From the NCBI GenBank assembly GCA_023417655.1, contig JAEZFD010000031.1:1-64000 (forward strand): 64,000 nucleotides of DNA, written 5' to 3'. The position numbers were made by a program, and so were the translations under genes. This DNA comes from Planctomycetota bacterium. GTDB taxonomy: Bacteria; Planctomycetota; Planctomycetia; Planctomycetales; Planctomycetaceae. Positions 35,283-44,147 of this stretch are shown piece by piece (within the stretch, counting starts at the first letter, position 1; every line of letters begins with the position of its first letter). The notes beneath the pieces were generated by a model. That model was not told the DNA's origin. It did not search any database and was given only the letters and a program-made list of their open reading frames with translations.

Positions 35283-38261
35283 TTAATCCAGCATCCGGAA
35301 AGAAGAGGAGGCAAACAGGGCATGGACGAAATCCTGCCACGCGGCACGTTCAGCAGATTCACCTGCCCCCACTGGAGCCATTTCTTCGAGGAACGACCGT
35401 GCAACGCGTGCTTCGTCATAGGTGGGCGACCGCCCCAGAACGATCTGACTGACCTGTTCGAGACGTTCATCCAAGTCAGCGTTCTTCGTCTCGAAGACTT
35501 TCGTCACGACGTGATCGGCCTGCTCGCCAATGAACTGACTGTTCAACATCCACAGTGCTTGCGCTGGGACGTTCGTTTTGGCGCGTTCCCCTGTTGAGAA
35601 GTCGGGATCGGCGAAATCAAAAACTCTGAGCAGGGTCGGCAATTCACTCCGGACGACCGGCTCATAAACTGTTCGCACTGACGAAGAGGTCATTTTGATC
35701 CCCTCATCGTCCGCCCGATTCACTGTCACAAGCACCCCCAGCTTGGAGACGGGCGATTCCATTCGACCGGTGTCCAGTTGGCCGGCAGCCATCAGCATTG
35801 TGTCGCGAATGGATTCGGCCGAGATTCGCTTCCGGTGAGCACGCCAGAGCAGTCTGTTTTCGGGATCCGCATTCCAGCTGACTTCGTCGTACTCACTCGA
35901 GAGCCGATAGACATGACTGAGGACGATCTCCCTGATGAGCCACTTCGTTGACCAGCCGTGCTCGACGAACTCGACGGCGAGTTGATCGAGGAGATCCGCA
36001 TGCGTGGGACGTTCGCCGAGCTGCCCAAAATTGTCGACCGTGCGTACCAAGCCGGCTCCAAGCAGATGATGCCAGACGCGGTTCACATAAACGCGAGCGG
36101 TGAGAGGATTCCGCGCATCTGAGATCCAATGAGCCAGTTCCAGTCGTCCACTCTCATCGGGTGGAATGACTGGCGGTGTCCCGAAACTGGCGACGGTGAG
36201 GAAGCCACGGGGAACCTTTTCTCCCAGCATGGCGGTTTCTCCTCGGATGCAAAGATTGCAGTCGCCCCGATCAGGAGCGTCGTTTACGGCGAAGGCCATG
36301 GGAGCGGGCGGCGGTGCCTGTTCTTCTAGGTCCTTGATCTGTTTCTTCAGGTCTTCAACGGTTTGCTTGGCCTGTTTCGCGACTTGGTTCAATTCCGCGT
36401 CTTTCGCAATCGGGATCGCTGGCGTGTTACCTGCAGGGACAAACTGAACGGCGTCGATCAGCACATATCCTTCCGTGTCGGAGTTGGAAATCACAACTTC
36501 CGCAGGTTCTTTCGTCGTGAAGGACCACTTCCCGATACTTTGGAGCAAGTTTTCAATCGCTGCAGGATCGGACTGATCCACTCGAACTGTTTCCGTTCCT
36601 TGCGAATGCTTGACGGTGACGGGCACGTTCGTCGCTCGCCCTTTCAGCCCGGCATAAGCAATGCGGATTTCGTATAGTCCGTCGGTAGGCAACGTCGTGC
36701 GGAAGGTCGCGGACTTCTTTCCTTTGTCTTGCCGATCATCGTGGATATACCCAGTTCCGATGAAGCCGGCGCTGACTGTGGATTGCTTCCAGTAGCCCAC
36801 TAACTCGGCCTGTGCATCGTCGATGACGATGCCCTGTCGAAGCGCTGCATCACGGGCATTGACTGTCGTTTTGGATTTCAGAGCGGCTTCGGCCTGCATC
36901 AGCTGCTTCTTCAGAACAGAAACTTTGGCCTCGTGGGCCTTCAACGAGGCAAAGTGTTCGGCATCAATTGGCAATGGCTGGCGAACCCAGTTCGAGACGT
37001 ATCGCTGGATTTCACCATCCAGTACCTGCGTGCTGCGGAAGATTCCGGCCAGAGCATAATAGTCTCGCGTCGGAATCGGATCGAACTTGTGGTCGTGACA
37101 TCGAGCACACCCAAGCGTCATCCCGAGAAATGCACTGCCGACGGTAGAAATCTGGTCATCCACGACGTCCATGCGCAGCTTTTCTTTATCCCGCTCGCTG
37201 AGCATTTTTGTCCCGAGCATCAGAAACCCGGTCGCAACCAGATGACGGGAACGTTCTTCCTCATCCTTCGCAGGGAGGAGGTCTCCTGCAATCTGCTCGA
37301 CGATCAAGTCTTTGAACGGCCGGTCTTCATTAAAGCTGTCGATGATATAGTTACGATATCGCCAGGCATCGTGGAAGGTCGCATTGAAGTCGCCGCCGTT
37401 GGAATCGGCGTACCGGGCGACGTCCAGCCAATGCCGTCCCCAATGCACTCCAAACTGGGGCGATGCCATTAACGATTCAACATACTCTGCAATGGCGTCC
37501 GGTCGCTGGTCTGAAAGGTATTTTTTCTGATCAGCGGGTGTCGGAGGGAGGCCAGTCAGATCATAAGACAATCGGCGCAACAGAGTCGCACGGTCAGCGT
37601 CAGACTGGGGACGCAGATTGTTTTCTTCCAGCCGAGCGAGAATAAATCGGTCGATCCAGTTATTGATCCACCCGGGGGATTCAACTTCGGGGAGACGATG
37701 TGACTCCACGGGTTGAAATGCCCAGAACTTCTGCCCCGCCTCAATATCAATTGCGTGTTTCGCGACGGACGGAGCGGGTGCCTCCTTTCGCGGATCGGGA
37801 GCCCCCATCTTGACCCAGCGTACGAAATCCTGAATCACCGCATCCGGAAGTTTTCCGGATGGAGGCATTTCATAGTTCTCAAACATCAATGCCTGAATGA
37901 GCGGACTGTCTTCAGGCCGTTGCTCAATGATGGCCGGGCCGGAATCGCCGCCTGCCCGCAGTCCTGCAGCTGAGTCAACCAGCAGTCCCCCTTTGAGAGA
38001 CTTCGAGTCAGCGGCGTGGCACTCATAACAGTGCTTGATCAGCACCGGTCGGATCTTCGTTTCGAAAAACTGAATCCCCTCGCGATCATCGCCTTGTGCA
38101 GGAGATGCGAGTACCAGCGCGACAAGGAGTGCTGACCAGATAAGGTTCGCGCGAGAGAAATTCGCGACGTGTTGTGCGTCGAGCTGCACAGGCCGGAGCG
38201 ACCGAAGAGGAATTGATTGACGTCTATGCACGGACTTTCTCCACGGAAGCGACCGACGCAT
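35283..38261 (-). CDS. Exported cytochrome-like DUF1549/DUF1553 protein
   Basis: About 992 residues. A signal region (ANLIWSALLVALVLASPAQGDD) precedes a planctomycete cytochrome-c-like domain with CYECH (Cys78, Cys81, His82). DUF1549 follows, with RRLSYDLTGLPPTPAD, WGRHWLDVARYADSNGGDFN and CARCHDHKFDPI. A middle beta domain resembles the golvesin C-terminal/xanthan-lyase-associated fold (YEIRIAYAGLKGRATNVPVT). DUF1553 closes the protein (ARVYVNRVWHHLLGAGLVRTVDNFG, FVHALFASSSFRMLD). I chose ATG 38261; a GTG at 38288 is possible. Operonic with the DUF1501 gene. Electron transfer linked to carbohydrate or sulfate metabolism is often proposed for such pairs but not shown. Confidence 0.9.
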   Translation of the reverse strand: MRRSLPWRKSVHRRQSIPLRSLRPVQLDAQHVANFSRANLIWSALLVALVLASPAQGDDREGIQFFETKIRPVLIKHCYECHAADSKSLKGGLLVDSAAGLRAGGDSGPAIIEQRPEDSPLIQALMFENYEMPPSGKLPDAVIQDFVRWVKMGAPDPRKEAPAPSVAKHAIDIEAGQKFWAFQPVESHRLPEVESPGWINNWIDRFILARLEENNLRPQSDADRATLLRRLSYDLTGLPPTPADQKKYLSDQRPDAIAEYVESLMASPQFGVHWGRHWLDVARYADSNGGDFNATFHDAWRYRNYIIDSFNEDRPFKDLIVEQIAGDLLPAKDEEERSRHLVATGFLMLGTKMLSERDKEKLRMDVVDDQISTVGSAFLGMTLGCARCHDHKFDPIPTRDYYALAGIFRSTQVLDGEIQRYVSNWVRQPLPIDAEHFASLKAHEAKVSVLKKQLMQAEAALKSKTTVNARDAALRQGIVIDDAQAELVGYWKQSTVSAGFIGTGYIHDDRQDKGKKSATFRTTLPTDGLYEIRIAYAGLKGRATNVPVTVKHSQGTETVRVDQSDPAAIENLLQSIGKWSFTTKEPAEVVISNSDTEGYVLIDAVQFVPAGNTPAIPIAKDAELNQVAKQAKQTVEDLKKQIKDLEEQAPPPAPMAFAVNDAPDRGDCNLCIRGETAMLGEKVPRGFLTVASFGTPPVIPPDESGRLELAHWISDARNPLTARVYVNRVWHHLLGAGLVRTVDNFGQLGERPTHADLLDQLAVEFVEHGWSTKWLIREIVLSHVYRLSSEYDEVSWNADPENRLLWRAHRKRISAESIRDTMLMAAGQLDTGRMESPVSKLGVLVTVNRADDEGIKMTSSSVRTVYEPVVRSELPTLLRVFDFADPDFSTGERAKTNVPAQALWMLNSQFIGEQADHVVTKVFETKNADLDERLEQVSQIVLGRSPTYDEARVARSFLEEMAPVGAGESAERAAWQDFVHALFASSSFRMLD

Positions 38262-38652
38262 CAAAGCTAGAGCATATTGTGAACTCACCGAGAAAGAAAG
38301 AAAACTTCGCCTGGAAATTGGATTTCTTCACATCCTGACAGCGCCCTCGTGTGAAAGTGCCGGCATGTACCCGCTGTCGGCTGCCCCCCTCGAACCGGAT
38401 CTCCTGCTCTGGCAAGAGTTGTTCGACTGATTGACTCATTTGGTGTCACCGAGCACAGGAAGTTACCAGCGGACGTCATTCGTTAAGGGGGCCGTGCTCC
38501 TTTCTTGCTTCAGATTGCGACAGAAATGATTTCAGAGGCACGGCATGTAGGTTGCGTTGGAATCCCGGTGTCTCGCCAGTGAAGCAAGTGGCAAACGCCC
38601 TCCAAGCGCATCCCTCTTTTTTCGGAATGATCAGAAAGCCAAAGGAACACCC
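38262..38652. other. Divergent intergenic region
   Basis: About 390 bases between the DUF1549/DUF1553 gene (minus) and the pyruvate decarboxylase gene (plus). It should hold both promoters. AAAGGA at 38640-38645 is the ribosome binding site of the decarboxylase gene. Confidence 0.5.
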
Positions 38653-40314
38653 ATGTCGCAGACAACGATTCAATACGTTCTCGCACGATTACGCCAGATC
38701 GGCATCACGGATGTCTTTGGAGTTCCCGGCGATTTCGCCTTTCCGATTAATGACGCCATCTGTGAAGACAGCAACATGCGATTCATCGGATGCTGCAACG
38801 AGCTGAACGCTGCTTATGCGGCGGATGGCTACGCCCGTATCAAAGGGATGGCTGCCATCAACACAACCTATGGCCCGGGCGAGTTGGGGGCATTACCGGG
38901 GATAGCGGGGGCATACGCCGAGCACCTGCCCATCTTTCATCTGACGGGTCAGCCACCTCGGTCAACCCAACGTGAGCGAGGAATCGTTCACCATACGTTG
39001 GGAAATGGCGAATTCGATCTCTTTTACGAAATGACCGCCCCGGCCGTCTGTGCACGAACGATCATTACACCTCAGAACTGTATTGCGGAGACGGAGCGAC
39101 TGATCGCAGCGGCGCTGTATCACCGACGGCCCGTCTATATGGCGATCCCCGGCGATGTCGCCAACCTCCCTGTCGTTGGCTCCGGCGCTCCAGCAGATGA
39201 GCCGACAAGCAACTCGGCGACTCTTGAACGAGCGGTCAATGCGATTGTCGAGGCAGTGACATCTGCCCGAACCGCATGTGTGCTACCCGGGGTCCTGATT
39301 GCCAGACTGGGGCTGCGCCGCGAGGTCGAGAACCTGATTGAAGCCTCAGGGCTGCCGTTTGCGACCATGATGATGGATAAGTCGGCGCTCGATGAGTCCC
39401 ATCCTCACTACATCGGAATGTATGCTGGCCCGTGGATGAATGAAGAGGTTCAGGAGAGCGTGGAAGGTGCGGACTGCCTGCTGACGATCGGGAGTCTCCT
39501 GAGCGACTATAACACTGCGTCATACACTGCACGGCTCGACCCGCAGAAGATCATCAATGTGATGCATCACCGAACCCGTGTCGGAAGCCAATGGTTCGAA
39601 GATGTGGAAATGAAGGATCTTCTTCGGGAGCTGTCACGACATTTACCGAAGAAGACGGGTATCGATTTCCCTGCTCCTTCGCGGCTTGTTGAACCAGAGG
39701 GATCGGCTAATCAGGAAATTACGGCAGACGCCCTGTATCCGCGATGGGCCCGGTTCATTCAACCTGATGATATCATAATGGCCGAGTCAGGGACGCCAGC
39801 ATTGGGGCTTACTCCAACTCTTCTTCCGAAGGGAGCCACATATCATAATCAGACGTTGTGGGGAGCCATCGGCTGGGCGACGCCTGCTGCCTTCGGTGCT
39901 GCCCTGGCCGCTCCGAGTCGTCGAACCGTGCTGATTACCGGGGAAGGTTCGCATCAACTCACGGCACAGGAAGTCAGTCAGTTTCACCGGCAGGGATTGA
40001 AGCCGATCATCTTTGTCCTGAACAATGGAGGATACCTGATTGAGCGATTGCTGTGTAAGGCTCCCGACATCTATTACAACGAACTGGCCCAGTGGAACTA
40101 CCACCTGCTTCCGGAGGCTCTGGGGTGCGAAGGCTGGTACACCGCACGTGTAACGACCTGCGGCGAACTGGATACCGCAATTTCGAAAGCGGAATCATGT
40201 GGCACCGGGGCCTATATCGAAGTTGTGACCGACAAGTACACCGCTCCGCCGCTTGCTTTAAAAATGCACAGAGCCACACCGACTTATCCGATGAGCAAGT
40301 CTATCATTCCTTAA
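38653..40314 (+). CDS. pdc: Pyruvate decarboxylase (indolepyruvate-decarboxylase family), ThDP-dependent
   Basis: A 553-residue ThDP enzyme that would convert pyruvate (or a related 2-oxo acid) to an aldehyde and CO2. Catalytic residues fall at the same positions as in Zymomonas PDC: Asp27 (GVPGDF), Glu50 (CNELNAAYAADGYAR), the His113-His114 pair (GIVHHTLGNGEF) and Glu464 (NNGGYLIERLL). The ThDP/Mg motif reads GEG-S (430-433) with NN at 457-458; most family members have GDG, so Asp is replaced by Glu. ATG 38653 has AAAGGA 7 bases upstream. A zinc alcohol dehydrogenase follows, making an aldehyde-to-alcohol pair. Phenylpyruvate or indolepyruvate as substrate cannot be excluded. Confidence 0.9.
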   Translation: MSQTTIQYVLARLRQIGITDVFGVPGDFAFPINDAICEDSNMRFIGCCNELNAAYAADGYARIKGMAAINTTYGPGELGALPGIAGAYAEHLPIFHLTGQPPRSTQRERGIVHHTLGNGEFDLFYEMTAPAVCARTIITPQNCIAETERLIAAALYHRRPVYMAIPGDVANLPVVGSGAPADEPTSNSATLERAVNAIVEAVTSARTACVLPGVLIARLGLRREVENLIEASGLPFATMMMDKSALDESHPHYIGMYAGPWMNEEVQESVEGADCLLTIGSLLSDYNTASYTARLDPQKIINVMHHRTRVGSQWFEDVEMKDLLRELSRHLPKKTGIDFPAPSRLVEPEGSANQEITADALYPRWARFIQPDDIIMAESGTPALGLTPTLLPKGATYHNQTLWGAIGWATPAAFGAALAAPSRRTVLITGEGSHQLTAQEVSQFHRQGLKPIIFVLNNGGYLIERLLCKAPDIYYNELAQWNYHLLPEALGCEGWYTARVTTCGELDTAISKAESCGTGAYIEVVTDKYTAPPLALKMHRATPTYPMSKSIIP

Positions 40315-40339
40315 ATCGAATGGACCTGTCCCGGATAGT

Positions 40340-40368
40340 GGATTGTCGTCTTGTGGAGGCGACAATCC
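40340..40368 (+). repeat. Intercistronic stem-loop between decarboxylase and alcohol dehydrogenase
   Basis: GGATTGTCG (40340-40348) pairs perfectly with CGACAATCC (40360-40368) around an 11-base loop. No T-tract follows, so it may protect or process the dicistronic mRNA, or terminate partially, tuning expression of the downstream dehydrogenase. Confidence 0.5.
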
Positions 40369-40432
40369 TCCTGCACAATCACTACTGTCGCTCGTCTGAA
40401 TTCTCGAGTTCATGCTCTAATGGAGTTTTCCC

Positions 40433-41443
40433 ATGGCAACCTATGAAGCATGGGTAGCATCGGGTCCCAATCAAAAGTTGACACGGCAGTCGATCGAATC
40501 GGCCCCACTGGGGGAGGAGGAAGTCGAAGTTCAGGTCGAGCATTGTGGGCTCTGTCACTCCGATCTTTCAGTTCTGAGAAATGAATGGGGGATCTCGGTT
40601 TACCCTGCGGTGCTTGGACACGAAATCATTGGCAGTGTCGTAGCGACGGGTTCGGCAGTGAAGAACATCAAGCCTGGAGATCGCGTCGGAATCGGCTGGA
40701 ACTCACAGAGTTGTATGCATTGCCGCAGCTGTATGACGGGGGGGCACCATCTCTGCCGTGAAGCTCAACCGACCATCGTTGGACACCATGGCGGTTTCGC
40801 AAGTCACGTCCGCTCTCATTGGGCTTGGGTGATCCCATTGCCCGAGCAACTGAATCTCGCAGAGTCAGGGCCTTTGCTTTGCGGGGGGATTACTGTCTTC
40901 AATCCACTCGCGATGCACGCCAAGCCAACCGATCATGTGGGGATCGTCGGAATCGGTGGGCTGGGCCACATGGGTGTGAAGTTCGCGTCTGCCTATGGCT
41001 GCGAGGTGACCGCCTTTACTTCCAGCGAGAACAAGTTTGAGGAAGCCCGAAACTTTGGAGCACATCATGTTGTCTCCAGTCGCGACCCATCGGCAATTTC
41101 GTCGCTTGCCGGAACGCTGGATCTGCTGATCGTCACAGTCAATGTCACGCTCGACTGGAATGCACTGATCAACACGCTGGCTCCCAACGGGCGCCTGCAT
41201 GTCGTAGGGGTCGTTCTGGAACCGATGGCGATTCCGGTAATGTCGCTGCTCTCATGGCAACGCAGCGTTTCCGCTTCCCCGACAGGTTCTCCTGTCGAAA
41301 TTGCTGACATGCTGAGTTTTGCCGCGCGGCACGAAATTACTCCGCAGACCGAACACTTCCCGATGAGTCATATCAATGACGCCTTCGAGCGACTCGCCTC
41401 AGGGGAGGCCCGTTACCGGATCGTCCTCGACGCCGATTTCTGA
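40433..41443 (+). CDS. Zinc-dependent alcohol dehydrogenase (Ahr/YahK, cinnamyl-alcohol type), probably NADPH-linked
   Basis: A 336-residue medium-chain dehydrogenase reducing aldehydes to alcohols. Catalytic zinc ligands: Cys41 (CGLCHSD), His63-Glu64 (LGHEIIG) and a later Cys. Structural zinc: CMHCRSCMTGGHHLC. The Rossmann motif is GIGGLGHMG, and the following ENKFEEARNFGAHHVVSS fits the NADP-linked Ahr/YahK group. It lies about 120 bases after the pyruvate decarboxylase gene, so together they would make ethanol (or another alcohol) from the 2-oxo acid, regenerating NAD(P)+ under low oxygen. All catalytic residues are present. Confidence 0.92.
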   Translation: MATYEAWVASGPNQKLTRQSIESAPLGEEEVEVQVEHCGLCHSDLSVLRNEWGISVYPAVLGHEIIGSVVATGSAVKNIKPGDRVGIGWNSQSCMHCRSCMTGGHHLCREAQPTIVGHHGGFASHVRSHWAWVIPLPEQLNLAESGPLLCGGITVFNPLAMHAKPTDHVGIVGIGGLGHMGVKFASAYGCEVTAFTSSENKFEEARNFGAHHVVSSRDPSAISSLAGTLDLLIVTVNVTLDWNALINTLAPNGRLHVVGVVLEPMAIPVMSLLSWQRSVSASPTGSPVEIADMLSFAARHEITPQTEHFPMSHINDAFERLASGEARYRIVLDADF

Positions 41444-41454
41444 CCAAGTCTCAC

Positions 41455-41478
41455 GGGGAATTTCGAGAATAATTCCCC
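41455..41478 (+). terminator. Terminator-like hairpin after the alcohol dehydrogenase gene
   Basis: GGGGAATT (41455-41462) and AATTCCCC (41471-41478) form a perfect 8-base-pair stem, 12 bases after the stop. The downstream T content is low (ATTCGTGT). A likely end for the decarboxylase/dehydrogenase unit. Confidence 0.6.
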
Positions 41479-42096
41479 ATTCGTGTCAGGATTCCTCGCG
41501 GTCGAAGCTCAAGTCGTGCCACGAGGAGTTGCCAGAAGAATCTCTCCAGTAGGAACTTACGCCGCACGATGTAGCCGATGCGGGAGGGCGACCCACTAAG
41601 CCTCTTTCTTATCGAGCAACCTGACGCTGGGCTAAGTGCTTAGGAGACCACTGCAAAGGTTCCTTTTTCCTGAACGGCGAGGGATTCGACCTCCGCTGCC
41701 GAGGCTCCGGCGAGATATTCTCTTCACCCCTGATGAAGAGAGAGAGCGGACACTGGTCGTCTGTATCTCCGAAAGGCAGGTCACCGACCGCTCTCTGGGC
41801 AGCTCTACCTGGGACGTAAATCATCCGGCTGCAGCCCTCGCTGCGAGAAGTATCTCAGGAAAGCCCTTTTCGTATCGAATTCGTCCCTCTCACTAAGGTG
41901 CGAAATCCCGATCGAACGTAATGTCGCCGCAATCTGGTTCAATTTTTGCTCGACGTATTCTGCATCACTCTCCGTGAGCTTATCTCACTTGGAAAGCTCT
42001 GCTTAGGGGCCTTCTGGAGATTTTGCTGATTGAAGACGGGAGAGTGGAACTGGCCTGATTCTGGGCAAGTCATGACGCATGAGGAGAAACGAAGCT
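41479..42096. other. Intergenic region, nothing recognised
   Basis: About 620 bases without a convincing gene; short frames on both strands overlap each other. The end carries GAGGAG (42083-42088), the ribosome binding site of the next small gene. Confidence 0.45.
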
Positions 42097-42294
42097 ATGG
42101 AACCGAAAAAGACGACTCGCCATGGGGGAGTTCCCGAGGAGCAACCTGCTAAAGGACCAGATGATCAGCAGCTTCAGGATGAGACCACTGGCGACGAGGG
42201 GGGAGGTCCGGCGCTCGGGTATGGGGCAAATCCACACGGCGAGAAGCCTGATGTCAATCCGGACGCGACACGAACCCAATCGAACAAAAAATGA
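42097..42294 (+). CDS. Small hydrophilic protein, unknown
   Basis: A 65-residue protein rich in Gly, Asp, Glu, Lys, Asn and Pro (e.g. VPEEQPAKGPDDQQLQDE, YGANPHGEKPDVNPD), without hydrophobic segments, so probably disordered. GAGGAG lies 8 bases upstream of ATG 42097, supporting real translation; an ATG at 42079 has no such site. It precedes the P450 gene by about 56 bases. I recognise no family. Its composition resembles small stress-linked hydrophilic proteins, but that is only a resemblance. Confidence 0.5.
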   Translation: MEPKKTTRHGGVPEEQPAKGPDDQQLQDETTGDEGGGPALGYGANPHGEKPDVNPDATRTQSNKK

Positions 42295-42350
42295 GCCAGA
42301 GAAGAAAGTGACGTTGCCACACTCCGATTGACCTGGTGAGCGAGGGATGA

Positions 42351-43643
42351 ATGTCTGCGATTAAAGCACTGCCCGACGAGAAGTCCAAAACATCTCCCGC
42401 CTCCCCTGCTCCGCATCTCTGGGAGAGCACCCTCCCCTTTCTTCGCGACCCCTATCGATATATTTCACGAGAATGCGACCGTCTTGGAACAAATGCTTTC
42501 CGTACTCGCTTACTTTTCCAAGATGCAGTCATGATGCGCGGGCCGGAGGCGGCGAAACTTTTCTATAACGAAAACTTCTTCGTAAGGCGGAAGGCTCCTC
42601 CACGACGTCTGGTGGTCACCTTCTTCGGAAAAGGAGCAGTGCAAGGGCTCGATGAACAGGCACATCGGCAGCGTAAACAACTTTTCATGACGCTTATCAC
42701 GGACGCACAGCTCGAGAAGCTACGGCGATGCGCCTGGGAGGAATGGACGAAAGCAAGTCTCAGGTGGCGAACGAAACAACAGATCGTATTTTATGAAGAA
42801 GCCCGCGAGGTCATGTTTCGAACAGCCTGTCGTTGGGCTGAAGTCCCCATCGACGAGAAGGAGGTGGCAACATGGACAAACCAGATTGCTTCCATCTATG
42901 AAGACGCCGCGTCGGTTGGCCCTCGGTACTGGAGAGCACGAGCAAATCGAACTCGACTTGATCGCCGGTTGAGCGGGATCATCGAAGGGGTTCACAACGA
43001 GACGCTTAAACCTTCGACACAAAGTGCCCTGAATCTCTTTGCCCACGCTCCGAATGCAGACGGGACTCCCCTCTCTGTTCGCATCGCTGCTAGAGAGCTT
43101 CAGAATCTGATTCGGCCCACAACAGCGGTCTCAGTGTTTATTACACAAGCATTTCTGGCACTTCACCAGTTCCCTTCTTCGAAGTCGCGTTTGCACCAAG
43201 GGAACGAAACCGATCTTTTGAATTTCGTCCAGGAGGTTCGTCGTTATTTCCCTTTCTTCCCAGCAGTCATTGCCCGCGCAAAGTCGGGATTCCGCTGGAA
43301 AGGAATTTCATTCCGAAAAGGGACTCGCGCTGTGCTGGATCTCTACGGAGCAAATCACGATCCCAGTGTCTGGGAATCTCCGCATGAATTCCGCCCAGAG
43401 CGTTTTGAAAACTGGAATGGTGATCCATTCACATTCATTCCGCAGGGGGGCGGCGACCCGCTGACGAACCACCGTTGTCCCGGCGAGAAGATGGCGATTG
43501 AATTAATGAAGGTCTCTCTCGACTTCCTTCTTCAGAACGACCTGTATGAAGTTCCACCGCAGGACCTTGATCTCACGTGGAATGCTCCTCCCGCACTTCC
43601 TCGAAGTGGATTGATTCTGAAGTTGCGTCCCTCTCGAACTTGA
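42351..43643 (+). CDS. Cytochrome P450, CYP152-type fatty-acid peroxygenase
   Basis: A 430-residue P450 with CYP152 hallmarks. The haem loop FIPQGGGDPLTNHRCPGE has Cys376 as axial ligand. The I-helix lacks the acid-alcohol pair and instead has LIRPTTAV, where Arg255-Pro256 correspond to the carboxylate-binding Arg-Pro that lets these enzymes use H2O2. GAVQGLD puts Gln98 where BS-beta-type hydroxylases have Gln and OleT-type decarboxylases have His, so hydroxylation is the better guess. No redox partner genes lie nearby, as expected for a peroxygenase. The first 20 residues are a Ser/Pro-rich extension. Confidence 0.88.
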   Translation: MSAIKALPDEKSKTSPASPAPHLWESTLPFLRDPYRYISRECDRLGTNAFRTRLLFQDAVMMRGPEAAKLFYNENFFVRRKAPPRRLVVTFFGKGAVQGLDEQAHRQRKQLFMTLITDAQLEKLRRCAWEEWTKASLRWRTKQQIVFYEEAREVMFRTACRWAEVPIDEKEVATWTNQIASIYEDAASVGPRYWRARANRTRLDRRLSGIIEGVHNETLKPSTQSALNLFAHAPNADGTPLSVRIAARELQNLIRPTTAVSVFITQAFLALHQFPSSKSRLHQGNETDLLNFVQEVRRYFPFFPAVIARAKSGFRWKGISFRKGTRAVLDLYGANHDPSVWESPHEFRPERFENWNGDPFTFIPQGGGDPLTNHRCPGEKMAIELMKVSLDFLLQNDLYEVPPQDLDLTWNAPPALPRSGLILKLRPSRT

Positions 43644-43697
43644 GCGAGTGGTGTCAGGAGGCCGCTGACGACATCCCGTTCGTCCCTCTGGAAGGGG

Positions 43698-44069
43698 TCA
43701 ATCTCTCAGAAGCGTCTTCCACGGAATCACCCAGGGATAGACCGCGCAGTAAAGCAGGAAGACCCCGACAAGGTGGAGTGGGACAGCCCGATTCTTCCAC
43801 CAATTAGGGACCGCGATCATCAGCAGCCAGATTGACTTATAGAGCAGCTGCGCCACCAAAACAAAGGCGCACGATTTTGGCCAGAAGATCCCCGCGAAAA
43901 GAATGAGATCAAATGCAATCCAGATCGTCAGCAACAGTTGTTGATGATCCAATGACCGAGTGGAGACAGCATCGGCTTCTCTCTCTTGTTTTATCGTGAG
44001 GGCCAATTGTCTCACAAACCACGCCGTCACGAGAGCGTCGAGAAGGAAAGCAACTCGAAGAATGGTCAT
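43698..44069 (-). CDS. Small integral membrane protein, unknown
   Basis: A 123-residue protein with four predicted helices: ILRVAFLLDALVTAWFV, LLLTIWIAFDLILFAGIFW, FVLVAQLLYKSIWLLMIAV and LHLVGVFLLYCAVYPWVIPW. I do not recognise the family. It lies convergent to the P450 gene and 78 bases from the dehydrogenase stop, on the dehydrogenase's strand but upstream of nothing else in an obvious unit. Confidence 0.6.
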   Translation of the reverse strand: MTILRVAFLLDALVTAWFVRQLALTIKQEREADAVSTRSLDHQQLLLTIWIAFDLILFAGIFWPKSCAFVLVAQLLYKSIWLLMIAVPNWWKNRAVPLHLVGVFLLYCAVYPWVIPWKTLLRD

Positions 44070-44147
44070 TGAGACTTTTCCGCCAACTCAAAACGACTCA
44101 GGTGCGGCGATCGATCATTGATCTCATGGAATTCAGTGCGGCGGAAG

